Of a stretch of DNA of 64,000 nt, positions 1-22,345 are shown piece after piece (position 1 is the first letter of the stretch; each line of letters begins with the position of its first letter). The notes under the pieces are model-generated. The model did no database searches, had not been told where the DNA came from, and saw only the letters and a list, made by a program, of their open reading frames with translations. The DNA is from Xiphias gladius (Eukaryota > Chordata > Actinopteri > Istiophoriformes > Xiphiidae). The position numbers were made by a program, and so were the translations under genes. The stretch is taken from the NCBI RefSeq assembly GCF_016859285.1, contig NC_053415.1:18808501-18872500 (forward strand), given 5' to 3'.

Positions 1-31
1 ATTTCAGATACTCAAACACCAGTCGGTAGGT

Positions 32-3000
32 ATGAACCACTGTCGCAAAGTGACCTGCCTACTTTGTCACCTTTCCGAGGAGACGGAGGTAACCGGACCG
101 TTGTCGACTAAAGATCAGGTCACCGCTCATCAGAACTGTCTGGTAAATATGAGCATTTTTGTCTTTGACTTTTCATTCACTTCCAACGAGGAGCCAGCGG
201 AGCTAAAGTTGGCAGCGGGCCGTGGGTCGTAATACTGGCACCGAGATTAGCTGAAAAGGAGACGAGGGGGCGGAGAGCGAACGATAAAACCGTTGTTTTG
301 TTCACGTTTGGTGTCTTCATTTGAGAGAATGGAGATCGATATGATCACAGGAACTCCGGTCGGAACTTCCCTCCGCACTTTGCGTGCTGTGCCCTACGCG
401 CAAAATAGCCAAGTCATTGCCAAGAAGGAGAAAGTTAACTCTTTCCTCTTGGCATTTCTGGTACGGATCCTTTAACGTTAAATGTAGTTACTTACTTACT
501 TATTTATTTAAACAACTGGCAACACACATTTCTATTGACTGAGTTCACTTTTTCAAAACCCTAAAGAAAGTTCTCTTTTTACCGACATGCAGCTCAGCAC
601 AACAGATAAAATAAAATAAAATAAAATGAAAAACACATAATACACATTTCAAGGGCAACTCTGGTGCCAGGACACTGACAGCACGAGTCTCACTATAGTC
701 TTTCAGCTGTCTTTTATTTATTTATTTATGTGGAATGAACCCAGATTGTATTACAGCAAAAAAAGAAGGCCACTTCACTATTGCATGGAATGTGCAATCT
801 TACCATATACACTCACCAAGCACTTTATTAGGAAGGCCTGCTTATTCATGCAATTGTCCAATCAGCCAATCATTTGGAAGCAGTGCAAGGTATAAAATCG
901 TGCCGATACAGGTCAGGGGCTTCAGTTATTGTTCCAATCACACATAAGAATTGGAGGGAAAAAAATGTGATCTCAGTGAGTTTGACTGTGGCATGATTGT
1001 TGCTGCCAGACGAGCTGGTTTGTAGCATTTCGGAACCTGCTCATCTCCTGGGGATTTTCACACGCAACAGTCTCTGAAGTTTACTCCGAGCAGTGCGAAA
1101 CAAACAAAAAACATCCAGTGAGCGACAGTTTCTGTGGACGCCTCGTTGATGAGAGAGGACAGAGGAGAATGGCCAGACTGGTTGGAGCTGATACAAAGGC
1201 TACAGTTACTTGGTGACTCAAACTGGTTTAATGAACATGACGGTGAGTTCAGTTTACGTCACCTTTAGGATGTGGTAGAACAAGAGATTCACAGCATGAA
1301 TGTGCAGCTGACAGATCTGCAGAAATTATGGGATGTAGTCATGTCTACATGGACCAGAGTCTCAAGTGCGTCCAACATCTGGTGGAATCAACTCCAAATA
1401 GAACTGAGGCTGTTTTGAAAGCAAAGGGAGGCCCTACTCAGTATTAGTATGGTGTCCTCAATAAAGTGAGCACATGAGCACAAACTTTCAACCTCTATAT
1501 GGAAAATAATTCCTGTATGCGGTTGAGATATGGATAGTAAGGTGGAAGGAGAAGTGACACCACCCTGGGATGTGCTGTAAACCGCTCCCTGACTGGGAGA
1601 GATTGGTGAAACACCGCATCGTCTCATATTCTAATTGTGGATTTTAGGGATGATGTTTGCATAGCTGAAGAAAGAGACACAAGCAATCTCTTCCTAGTGT
1701 ATCGATGAGCTCAGTTCAATCACGCGAGAGACAGAATCTGTCTCATATACAGTAACAGAGCATCAGCTGTTTCTTCATTTGAATTATTAGTGTCATCAGA
1801 TACGGATACTGCAAACTATCCTAGACTTAAGATAGGTTGCCTGTACAAGTTTCCTGGAATGTCTTTCGTCTACCCATATCATCCTTACATTCTTTCTGTC
1901 ACCAGAGCTGAGGTAAGCATGCTCAAATATGAGAGCCTAATGAACTTACGAACTCTTGTCCCTTGTGCTTGTGCAACGCTCATTAAGGGAAAAAAAATAC
2001 ATTCTATCACAAACAATTACAAAATGTTCTGGATTCAGCCTCACCTGCCCCCTTTCCTTACCTGGCACTAGTCTTTCATAGAGGTCATCAAGGAATGAAA
2101 ATAAGTGCTCAGTGTTGTATGTCCCAATTAGGATATAATGCATTTTTATCTTTTTATTTCAGTTTAGATGTAGATGTAGCAGCATGTAGCAAATTGCAGT
2201 CAAGTTCACATAACGTAAATATAACCATTTTAGCAATGGTATATAAATGTGCAAAATGAACTATAAAAACAGAGGTTTGGTGGTGGTTGAGTTTGAGTGA
2301 ATTTTAAAAGATATGGTTATTGAATAAATTTTGTGTCCGATCAATGAAAGTCACACTTTAGCCCACGTTGACTTGTGTTGGACTAACTGTGTGAAGAGTT
2401 TTGAAAATGTGGAAAAAATTGTAAGTGGGGTGATCTCAGGTAAAGAGGGACATTTTTTTTTTTCCTTTTCGTTTAAACAGGTCATATAAATGATTTTAAA
2501 ACAAGTTCCATCGACATAAATTCCGTCTGTCACCCTCTTTTGCAGAACGGTAATTTTTATTTTGTGGTTGAGTGGGACATTTTGGTTGGTAAAGTGGGTC
2601 ACTTAACTTTAACATTAAAACTTATGCATTTGAGCAATCATATTTATTCAGATATCTCTGTTTAATCCAGACACCTAGATATCTTTGAATTACAGTGTTA
2701 CTGTCCAAGACATTCTCTCCTCACTTGTGTTGTTTCTGTTTCACAGTTATTTTCCTCTGGTATTTATTGTCGGAATTCACCACAGTTTGATGACCTGTTT
2801 GGTTTCTCCGTGGAGGATGTGATGAATGAGGTCAAACGAGGAAGCAAGCTGGTAAATATTCTTGACTTTCTCAGATCTCAAAAGGCCTTATCCACTAATT
2901 TTGTGCTTGAAGCTATTTTTAATTGGCTACTCATTTCTTTTTTTTGCATTAGAATTGTAAAAATTGTAAGAGAAAGGGCGCCACTGTTGGTTGTGAAGTC

Positions 3001-3368
3001 AGACGCTGCAAGAGGTCCTACCACTACCCCTGTGCTATTAAAGAGGGAGCTAAGACTATTGAAGATCCAGAAGAGGGGAATTATGGGTAAATCCAACACA
3101 TCTGTTTACCTGTACGTCTAGAAAAATAGTCCTGCATTCTAAAAACGCCTGTACTGCAGTTACATGTTTATTTGTTGGAAGAAACACCTGTTTCATTGCA
3201 GTTGAAAATAAATTCACAGAAACAACTGATTATTATTGTTAAAACTGCCTTTATGTGTTTTATGTATCAGGCTATACTGCTGCAAACACTACCAGCAGCT
3301 ACAGAGTAAGTGAGCATCTTTGAATTTTTGACATTCATTCTGTCTTACTGTGACAGTGTTTACTGTGG

Positions 3369-3400
<32 letters not shown>

Positions 3401-6400
3401 CCAATTTATGAGATAATACCTGATGATTTTTTCTTTTTTAGGACCAGAAAACAATGATTGTATAAATGGGCCTGTCTCTTCCTGCACAATAAACGGAACC
3501 TCCAGCAATCCCAGTGCAGCTGGATCATCTAAGGTTTGGTTGATGGAGCCATCTGCTACATAGACTTAAAGCACATCACTTAAAACTGCAAATCTTGGAA
3601 AAATGCTAAGTCATTTCCTAAAACAACTGGGCACTGTAGTCTTCATTAAATGTCACTCAAGGAGGAGGAAAGAGTGCTTTCCTTGGGGACTATTTTCAGG
3701 GGCGGATTAATACACATTTTGTGCTCTAGTGAGTAATTACGGCAGCAGGAGGGTTTATGTAGGGTTAACTCAAAATAAACTCCAGTGGCTGTGTTCATGA
3801 TAACGAAGGTACACGTCATCCAGTTCATTGATGTGGCTCATTGATGTATTTTTAGTTTTTTAGTTTAATAGTTTTTGGAGAATAATGTCAACAGGAAAAT
3901 CTTGTTAATACGATGAATTAATTATTGGTTTTGGTATTTTCATGACCTTTGTCAATATAGGTGTAGTTGTTTTTAAATTTCTGCATTTATTTCATGAAGT
4001 AAATTGAAATTTTTCTGTAGCCCAGTAAGAAAAATCAGATCAGATGTTTAGTCTGGCTCCAAACTCTGTTTAGTAAGTAATGATATCCATGTTTATTTTC
4101 ATGAGCTATATTGCCTTGCCTGTGAGAATCTAGAAGGAAATATCAGCTTGGAGAGTTTTTCTAATAGCACTATTATGTAAGTATGTTCACATTTTGCCTT
4201 TTTTATCTTCCTTTACAAGGTTATAACTAAATATTTCTGTTTCTAATCTGCTCTTAACATCAATATATGATCACATTGTGAAAACCAGGCATTTGTGTTT
4301 TTAGGTGACACATTGTGACAAACATGCTCCCTCATCATATAAGAGGAACGCCAATGGTAAGTCCTGCTCGGAGTGTCCAGTGTCTTCTGTTTTTAGGGTG
4401 TTTTACCTCTGAGTATCTTTCTACCTGACAGACGATTCTACAGCGGCCGGACCGTCTGTTGGCAGTACAATGCGTTTGCCTTCCAAGGTTCACATATTAT
4501 TCATAATCGCTTAAAATAAAGCTTGTTTTATAGTATTTCTTTTCTTTTCCGAATGATTCTGTGATTTTAATCATTCTGCTTTTGTTTTTGAAACAGAGAC
4601 GGTTGAGTTTCACTGACAAGTAAGTGTGCGAAATTTGCAGCAAGGACTTGGCTGTTCAGCCTTTTTTCCTTCAATGTTTTGAGACTTTTGTGTGGAATGT
4701 GCAGCAACTCATAATCATTTTTGTACAATAAATTCGATTTGCTAATCATCTACATTTTTTTATTAACAATAACGTCCTTGCTTTTGTTTCCTGCTGCACC
4801 GTCACTTTTTGCTTTCCGTAAATTGCTTAAAAAGTCTCTCCTTTGCCTCAGACAGGAGGAGAGCCCCTCTAAATGTAACTTTGGAGGATGGACAAAGATA
4901 ATATATGATTCTTCAAATTCAGGTTAACCCACTTACATTAAGTGAGAGAATGTAACCTATGTGGGTTTAGCAGTCTAAACCAGTTAACATACTGATTTAT
5001 ATGATTCCCTGTCTTCTACAGATGAGAATGTACCCAACGCAGAAATGCAATTATTCGCCCCTTTAGAGTCAGATTTAGAGGAAAGTGCAAATTCTGTTCC
5101 TGAGCAACAAGTAAGTCTAATTTTACATATTAATTATTCTTGACAAATACCCTTATTAGAGGCTGAAGATGTTTAATAAGCTGATATCAATCTTCTCTCT
5201 CATTCATTTTTTCCACTTTGCGACTGTGCCTCAGTTTATCGGGTAAGACCAATTCTGTGATTCATTGAAAATAAGGATATTTACAATGCAGTATACACTA
5301 TGGTACAGAGAAGAAACACCTGTAAGATTTAATGCAATGAAATAAAATAGTCCTGCAATAAATATACGGGACTAACAAGGTTCAGGTTTTGTAGAAGCTT
5401 CTAATTTAGACTCATTTCTGTGTTGTTTTTGTGTTTGTTTGTTTTTTTGTTTTCTTTTTTTTTTTGCAGTTAATGGAAGTGTTGTGTTGCAGTATATTAA
5501 GAAGATGTTGCTATTTTTTGTTAACCTCATTTATTGCTCATATTAGAAGGAAAAATATTTTTGAGTATTTTCTGTTGTTTTTTATTTATTTATTTATTTT
5601 TTAATGATATAATTGCAAATTGAATGTCTTGGGGATTGGAACTCTTGTTCAGACAAAACAAGCGACCTTAAGATGCCATCTTAGGCTCTCAGAACTTGTG
5701 ATGGGAAGTTTTCAATTTTATTTATTTATTTATTTATTTACATTTTTATAGACTGAACAAGCACTACATGGACTAATCTAATGATCAAATAAGCTATAAT
5801 TGACAGCTCACATTATTATTAGCTACAGTCCTACATGTTGCACTAAAATGCAATCCAATACAACACGACCGCAATCCACAGCCCTAAACGTGACCACAGA
5901 GTTTAATTATCACCTCTCCGACACACTGTCAACAACTATAAAAAATGAAATGTTAGATTTTATTGCAGGGCTGTTGTATTGGATTACATTAACGTGTACA
6001 GTATCTCTTTCCTCTGGTCACTCAGTTTGAAAAAGACAGTATAGTATAATTTCTTGATGATGTTGCACCTTCACAGAAAAGACACAGAGACTCCCACAGC
6101 ATCCACCTCAGGTAAATGGGCACAGCAGAATCTGTGTATACAGAGTATGTAGCTAAGACATAAAGCTGTATACAAATGTTTTTAAACTCCTGCTGTCCCC
6201 CTTTAGGAAATCAACAGGAGGATGAGAGCAGCGGTAAAAATACAGATGAAGATGAAACAATCGAACATTCAGTGAGTTGCGACTACATAGTGCATCATTA
6301 TTGTCAAACAATATTGTTTCCTGCCTTCAAAGTATATGTCTGCTTTTTCTTAATAGCTACACATTCTCTGGTCATGCTCTGCACTTAAGCAGTTCTTGTA

Positions 6401-9169
6401 ATTTCTCATTCAGTGCAGGGGTAGTTTTAGTCTTTCTATCTGATATTCACAATGTTTACTCATAGCTTCATAAAGCTAATTTGAATTAGTCTGCTTGCAA
6501 AGGATATTTAATCGCAGACTGTAGATACATTGTATGTGAGAGTGATATTTGGTTTTATCGTCATCACTGCCTCTTAGGGCGCTGATTCAGAGAGTCTGCT
6601 GCTTCGTTCGGAGATCTGCACAAAGGCTCAGTCGGTTTCAAAGACAAGTTCTCCAGTCTCACCTCAGACAGTATCAACTACATATACCAAAGTGATTTTG
6701 GTGGAGATGGAAAAGAGAGAGGATGAAGGCAAGTTTTCCCGTGGCAGAGCAGTTTGTTTCAAATGCAGTCGGATGATACATTTTTAAAAGTGTGTCAGGA
6801 ACTTGGAAAAGAAGATACAAATTCAATAAAAGTATTATATAAAATATTGTACAAGACAGATATTATATATAGTACAAGACTGATACTGAGTCTTGATCGT
6901 GGTCTTACGGGGCTTGTATAAGCTAGAAAGAAATCCTATGCTTACTACCATATGTTGACTCTCAATAATAACAGCATTGATCATTTACATCAATTGGTGA
7001 ACATTTTTTCACGATAGCAATGCTAAGTTGCTGATGTGGAGCAGGTATAATGTTTACCATGTTCAGCATCGTAGTTTTAGCATGTTAACATGATAACATT
7101 TGCTAATTGGAAATAAACACAACATATAGCTGAGGCTGATGGGAATGTCATTAGTTCTTTCGTCATAAACTAAATTATTGGAGAAAAAAATCATTTTGAC
7201 CTGATGATGGCACTAGAAGAAAAATTAAGTGATAGCCAAAGTCAAGTTCATCCTGAGGAGAATATGAATGTCTGCACAAAATTACATGGCGCTCTATCCA
7301 ATAGTTGTTGAAATATTTCAGTCTGGACCAAAGCGATGGACCGACCAACCAACTGTGCCATCCCTAGAGCCATGCTGCCCCCAGACTGTAACAGCATGAC
7401 ACAGCATGACACCATTCATATGTGAACTGTGTTCACAAATGAACTGAGTGTGTTGTGTGAAAGAGCACATACTTTGAACCTTTTTGCATTATAACATATC
7501 TTATTAATATAACATTTGTAAGAAATGTGTTCAAAAATATTTGCCTAGTGATGACAGTGAATTGAGGAGTTAAAACTGCTACAGATCGCAGTACAGACAG
7601 AGCATTACACGAGCCTGGGTGAATGAGTCCAATCAATTTGGGTAAAATAAATAATATATGAGAAACACTTGTCTGGTGAGCTGAGGAAGGTGCTATTGTT
7701 GCACAAAGTTTGGAAAGTTAAAAAAAATCAAATCAAAAATGATGATACTGCAACGTATGGTGGTGATGTTATGTAAGGTGTGATAACACATGGAGCTGGC
7801 TCTTTTCTCAGGGTCCAGTCCTGAGAAGAATCCTGTCCACAGTCCTGATCAACACACTGCTGGACCCTATGTCCCACGGCAAAGCTCCACTCGGACCCCT
7901 CCCTCTCCTGACCACTCCAAACCCCACAGTGTTACCGGCTCACTTCCGTGCACCAGCTTGGCCATTTCCCCGGCTCCACATGAAACCATTTGTGTTTCCC
8001 TCATCTCCTCCTCTCCCTCTCCCGTGGCCCCCACCTTTGACCCAGAGCCCACCATCGACTCCCCTAGTTTCTGGAAAAGCTGCAACGCGGCAGGATGCAC
8101 ACAGGCCATCTTTACTGATTTCATAACTGAGATGAACGATATCTCCAGCAGAATTCAGTCAGACCAGGCCAGCCAGGGGGGTGAGAGAGGATTCAAGATA
8201 CTCACAAGTACCTTGGACAACATCTCTGTCTCACACTTACTTTTTTAACACTGCAATGTAAGCTCTCTTTTCCTTCCCCAGATTATGATCTTGCACTTAT
8301 AGTGATGGAGACTTCTGGGAAGCTGGCAGAGCTCGTGGCCAAGCAGCAGAAAGGTGAAGTACACTCTTAACCACGTGGCTCCAAGGATGGCAATGTGGGT
8401 TAGTACCTTTGCCCCTCACTTGGTCAAGAGCAGTTTAGCATCACCGTGAAAACGTGTAAGGAACCTAATTGTAGCACTCAGCAAAGGCTGAAGTAGAGTC
8501 TAGACTGATGAAAGTTGAGCTAGGGGTAACAATGTAGAGCGGAGCCTCATCAAGCTGAGAGTGAGAGATCAAAAAGTGGACTCTGCAAAGGTTAAACCCT
8601 TTTGATTTGGACAACGTGACCTTTCTTTTGGCACCACCCTCAGGCCAAACTTTAATTTGGCTCCACAATTTGCGGACAATATTGTTTTGTCTGGTCGGTA
8701 AATTTCTCTAGTGCTGCTAAGTGTTTAGACTTTAGGGCATGTTTACTGAGGCCCTTCGTTAGGCCCTAAAATTGAGTCTAAATTGAGTTTGTCCTTATTT
8801 AATATTGTGATGCACACGGAGCTGCAATAATTAGTCAATGAAAACTGTTAGATTGCAGGAAAATTAAAAGGCTCAAACTACTAAAACTATTTTGATAATC
8901 AATTGTTTCATTAACTTTTCAAGCAAAAATGCCAAATGTTTCAGCTTTTTTTAAATATATTTCACCAGGTTTTATGATTTTTAATCTTCTAACAAGCACT
9001 TAATTACACATAAATTCAACATTGCCATTTTGTTATAGTAATGAATGTATGAAGACAATATATTGTTTTTACAGAGCTACAACGGAAACAAACAGAGCTG
9101 ACAAAGGCAGCAGCAGCTATGAAGGAGGTCGTCTCAGCAGTGAGAAGAGTCCATCCACAGCTTCTATAA
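32..9169 (+). CDS. phf11: PHD finger protein 11-like (extended PHD protein), 17 coding exons
   Basis: Exons, joined by frame: 32-142, 2747-2851, 2953-3086, 3271-3305, 3442-3533, 4305-4356, 4432-4487, 4597-4619, 4852-4922, 5022-5110, 5235-5242, 6077-6111, 6207-6271, 6578-6728, 7812-8180, 8282-8353, 9075-9169. The total is 1563 nt, or 520 aa. The first about 130 residues form an extended PHD: a pre-PHD C2HC knuckle in exons 1-2 (VTCLLC ... HQNC), then exons 3-4 with NCKNCKRKGATVGCE, CKRSYHYPC and YCCKHYQ, all zinc ligands present. The middle is Ser/Thr/Pro-rich and acidic, probably disordered. The last about 60 residues look helical or coiled coil. Human PHF11 (about 331 aa from memory) is a nuclear protein implicated in transcription and DNA-end resection, and the paralogues PHF6, PHF7 and G2E3 share the ePHD. 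Position next to convergent rcbtb1 favours PHF11. The start at 32 is the first ATG; a 5' UTR exon may lie outside the window. Oddities are the 8-nt microexon 11 and a GC donor after exon 14. Exons 5-14 rest on frame and splice signals only. Confidence 0.82.
806..1475 (+). mobile_element. Internally deleted Tc1/mariner-type transposon relic
   Basis: The left end reads ACTCACCAAGCACTTTATTA and the right end CTCAATAAAGTGAGCACATG, which are inverted and give the element's terminal repeats. In between are decayed pieces of a transposase frame familiar from fish Tc1-like elements. Most of the catalytic middle is missing, at the join near 1205-1225. It lies in phf11 intron 1 and is inactive. Confidence 0.8.
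6990..7380. repeat. Degenerate dispersed repeat in phf11 intron 14
   Basis: The segment carries phrases common to a widespread fish non-autonomous repeat: GCATGTTAACATGATAAC near 7080, and TATTTCAGTCTGGACCAAAG followed by GATGGACCGACC at about 7314-7346. It is heavily diverged and its class is uncertain. Recognition rests on memory of fish repeats. Confidence 0.55.
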
Positions 9170-11128
9170 GAACACGGACATCTGGGTTTACATTTAACCT
9201 GCTCTTCTTCTGGGTCTGTGATTCCCACTGTTGTGTATTTCTAATTATTCGCGCTGATATTTTTAAATTTTTATACAAACAGCACAATAATATTTTTTAT
9301 TGATTATGCCATAATATGTACAGAACTGGATAGGGTTTGCTATGGAAATATAAAACTGTACTAATATTTGGTACGAATAATTTAAAAGCCCTCGGAAGAT
9401 TTAAAATACTGAATCTTGCGATATGATCTCAGATTTCAGCCTGTGATCGTGATCATGATCATGATCATGATCCTGATCCTTTTAGAAATCAGCTGAAGAT
9501 GTTGCAGTTCCATTTAGAAAATATATTACACAGAAATACTGAACGTGAAGAATTGGAAAGAATCTTTTTCTTGAAAATATTCCACATCCATCCCTATAAA
9601 CTGAATAACCTTCACCTGAAGGAGGTGTTGATACTGTTTAAATACTTTATTGTAATATTTTTATGAAATGTTTGTTAATTTGATTTCTTCATATTGAACT
9701 CAGCTTTTTCTTAATGTACTTAAAATGGAAGATACTTACCTGTCAAACTCAATTATTTTATTTTTATATTATATTACCATGATACATGAAAATCCTCATC
9801 TTTCTCAACTGTTTAATTGCGATACATTATTTGAATACCGAAAAACACAAGCAGATCAGAGTCTTTTTATTCATTTGTTTGCGGATGTCACAAAATGTAA
9901 CTGGCACTTCATAATACTCAGTATAAATCAATAAAACATTATTGGTTTTAAATTAGAAAATTCCTGCATAGAAATGAGCAAGTATTTTCTTAAAAATACT
10001 CACAGTAGTAGTGCAGGTGTCACCAAACAACTTTCTAAACGTTAATACTGTAAAATATTGCTTTCAACATACAGCATATGTAATGCGGATGCAAAAGTGT
10101 CCTTAAAAATCTAAGTCCAGGCCGACTCAGCCTGAGCTTCTCCAAGGCCACTTGCCTTACACTGACTTTTAGTGGCTCCATACATTTGTTACAGCTGGCA
10201 ACCAGGCAAGTTTAACTGCCAAATAACTGTTTTGTGCAGTAAAAACAGACAAACTAAACAAGCTTTTTTTTTCTTCTTTATGTTACGGAGCTGCAGCTGC
10301 ACAGTATAACACTTTCCAACCTATGCAATCCACCCACGTAAAGTGAAATCCACGGTTGAGGATTGAATCACTCTGTTATGAATCTCACATGTAACCTGAG
10401 TTCCCACTTTGGGTCAACTTACAACCTAGAAAAAAAGATCACACCTTAGCATCGCAGCTGTGGAAGCCACTGGGACTAATAACCACTGACTGGATTTTGA
10501 CCTGAACAAACTTAATCAAGCCTTGGATGCCTGAGTCCGTATTCTCGATATGTCAGTGTCCAGTCTTCAAGGAACCCCGTTCTATCCTGACATCTACAAG
10601 TGCAAAGAGCCTCATACCTCAACCTGAACCATGAATCCAGATGCCATATCCAAACTATGATGTGGTCTTCTAGTAAAGAGGAAAAAAAAACTTTTTTAAA
10701 AAAAGTGCAAACACTAAAGAAGTGACTTGGTCATTTAAACAGAAAAATAGAAATAGTAAAGTGTTATTAGGTGACAGGCAAAAGTCTTTCAAGTTAAAAA
10801 AAAAACAACTTGATCAAGCAGTTGTATCCTCTTTTACACAATATGTGCAAAATAATCGTCAGTCCGGCACCGTGGCAGACAACTACCGAACCTGTACTCT
10901 GTAATGATGCTGCTACATGTCAGCTCTATTTCGTCATTTCAGTATGTGCGGCTCATGTAATGGACAAACTGGTTCAAGTCTGGAATAACATGAATAACAG
11001 ATTAGACAGTGATGGTGATAATCTAAAGATTTCACCACCTGTTTGTGAAGGTACGTGGAGCCAACTCATGACTCCCGGAGTCCCGCAGCACATTCTGCAT
11101 CTGCTCCTATCATTACCTCGGGTTGAGG
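9170..11128. other. Convergent intergenic region / 3' UTRs of phf11 and rcbtb1
   Basis: This stretch lies between two convergent stop codons (phf11 at 9167-9169 on plus, rcbtb1 at 11129-11131 on minus). It is AT-rich and has no coding signal I trust. An AATAAA on the plus strand at 9930-9935 is a candidate phf11 polyadenylation signal. A short GATCAT microsatellite sits at about 9449-9475. The remainder probably consists of the two 3' UTRs, which may overlap. Confidence 0.5.
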
Positions 11129-20234
<9,106 letters not shown>

Positions 20235-21336
20235 CTAGCTGTGAGTCTGTGGCGAGGGCAGCCGGCTGGAGGGAAGAACCTCAATCGAAAGGCAGGGCAG
20301 GGGACGGGGGCAGGGGGAGGGTCTGGGTGGGCAAAGCTGCCAGTGCTGCAGTTGCTGTTGTGAATGGGTGGGAAAATATACAAAAGTCAGGGAGCATCAG
20401 ATATTTGTCAACCTCTACAAACCGTCATTCGGTCGACGTCGTTAAACACACCAATCTGGGAGAAGAGGAACACAAGTTTTGACCAAAACAGTCTTTGGGA
20501 CAAACAGACTTCACACATATGCAATGATGTTCAGCTTAGTGAGAAATGATGTGAAACCCACAAATGATCTCACTGCAAAGACCAGAGAGCAGCTGGGTCA
20601 TGTGGTGTAACATTAGGCCTGAGAGATCAGGGCCGGTATGTATAAAGCCGCTCAAAGTAAAATTTTGGTCCTAAGTGCTTTAAAGATCTCAGAGTGATAG
20701 AATCTTTTCCTCAGCCTTATATATGGATAAACATTCCTAAGAGTTAAGACTTGGTGGCAGCTCCCAAATTATTTAAGGGCTCTAGACGTTTCCTAACCCA
20801 GTTAGGAGTCAGTTAGGAGAAGTATTTTACTTTTTACTATACTAGAAAAAAACGCTATAGTTCTCTATCTAAATAAGATTGTAAAAGGAGGACTTTTACT
20901 TGTAATGGAGTGTCTTGCGGTACTTCTACTTTTTCTTATGAAAAGAATCTGAGCACTTCCTCCACCACTTATACACATACAGTTGTCTTGATGCTGACTT
21001 CCATCTTGAGGGGCGAGTTTTTCCTTGTAGACGTAAGTTCCACAACTAATTATCATTTTTAATTTGCCACAGCCCGAGTTGACAGCTTGAGATGTACCGT
21101 TTTGTCTGATCAAACCGTCCAAGCCCCAAGGATATTCAGTTCACTATCAAGTACGACACGGAAGAGGTGTAAAATCCTCACATCTGAGAAGCCAGAAACG
21201 GCAGCTGCTTGGGCTTTTTTGCTTAAAAAAAACGACTGCAACTATTATTAAAATGATCAAAATAGTTGCCAATTGATTGTGTCGATTAATCTGTAAATTG
21301 ACAAATGGTTGCAGCTCTAGTAGATATTACTTTACT

Positions 21337-21430
21337 ATCCATCCATCCATCCATCCATCCATCCATCCATCCGCTTCAGCTCATCCGGGTTCTGGTTGTG
21401 GTGACAGCAGGCCGAGCAGGGTACTGTAAC
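21337..21430. repeat. ATCC microsatellite with retroposon-tail-like flank
   Basis: About eight ATCC units run to 21372, followed by GCTTCAGCTCATCCGGGTTC. The combination resembles the ATCC-tailed 3' ends of fish SINE/LINE-type repeats. It lies in the rcbtb1 5' intron. Confidence 0.6.
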
Positions 21431-21539
21431 TTCACTGGCAGATGAGAACAGGGTGGATCGGGGTGGATCTTCTGCTTTTTCTCTTCAAACCACAGACGCG
21501 CTGTTGGGCCTGTCTCAAACCGTTTTTGGTGAAAAACAC

Positions 21540-21770
21540 CTTATGAAAGGACTTAGGGGGGGGGGTATGAGTGTCCTCAGGGTGAGAGGGCCATGACAGC
21601 ACCACCGTTCTGAAAAGTGGCATTATGAAATAAAAAAGAAAACTGCAAGAAATAAAAGTGGCATGGGGGAAGATACCGTTAGGAAATAAAAATGAACTCA
21701 AATAAATTGAAAATAACTGATGACACGACGTAAAAATGTATTGAGTTTTGATCATTCTCTAAAATGACTT
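21540..21770 (-). repeat. Dispersed repeat, minus-oriented copy
   Basis: The reverse complement matches the 17745-18010 repeat over several blocks. It lies between the putative rcbtb1 first exon and the ATG exon, so the two copies bracket exon 20103-20228 in opposite orientation. Confidence 0.75.
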
Positions 21771-22189
21771 CACAAATTATTTAAAGTCTAGTTAGCCAGG
21801 TCGGGGAGGTTTTATGTGTCGTAACAACGAAGCCAAACCAACAGCGACTCATAAAAGCCCCTCCACCTGTCTGATGAGTTATGTTAAATGCCGAGCGGAC
21901 ACGGACCCCTTCACTGGTAGATGAAAAGCAGCTAGCTGGCTGGCTGGCTGGCCGACGTTGGCCATTGTTGCAAACGCATTATTCAGCAAACTATCCAGCT
22001 GACACAACACACGGCAAAATGAACGGAGTTGGTGCTAGAACTGATCCGTTTGGAAAGTCCTCTCTAATCTGGGCTAACTGGTCTCCCCTCCCCCGGTTAG
22101 CAAAATTAGCCCGAAGAATGCAGGTCCTAAACTGTCAAACACGAAAATAAAAAGGAAAAAAAAGCCACGAGATTTAAATCCACCTGTTG

Positions 22190-22345
22190 GATAGGTCCTC
22201 GTCTGATGTCGGTGACGGCTGCTGGGTCGGCGGCGGCGGGCTGTCCGTCCGTCTGGCTCTCCCTCGCTGCTGCTGCTGGAGCTGCCACACTCTTGCTCCG
22301 CTGGCGTTTATTTACGGAAATGTGGAGTGAAAATAATGTCACGTG
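22190..22345 (-). promoter_or_regulatory. rcbtb1: Probable rcbtb1 promoter and noncoding first exon
   Basis: A GC- and CpG-rich patch, rich in GCTGCTG/GGCGGCGG on plus, stands out from AT-rich surroundings about 2 kb upstream of the rcbtb1 ATG exon. On the minus strand it ends in CCAACAG followed by GTGGAT, a possible splice donor that would join to an acceptor just upstream of the ATG at 20228. This is inferred from composition, position and one splice-like site; no transcript evidence is available. Confidence 0.5.

Noticed and set aside
7869-8126. 85-codon frames on both strands over phf11 exon 15
   Set aside because: They are alternative-frame shadows of the GC-rich 122-codon coding exon, whose own frame joins the exons on either side.
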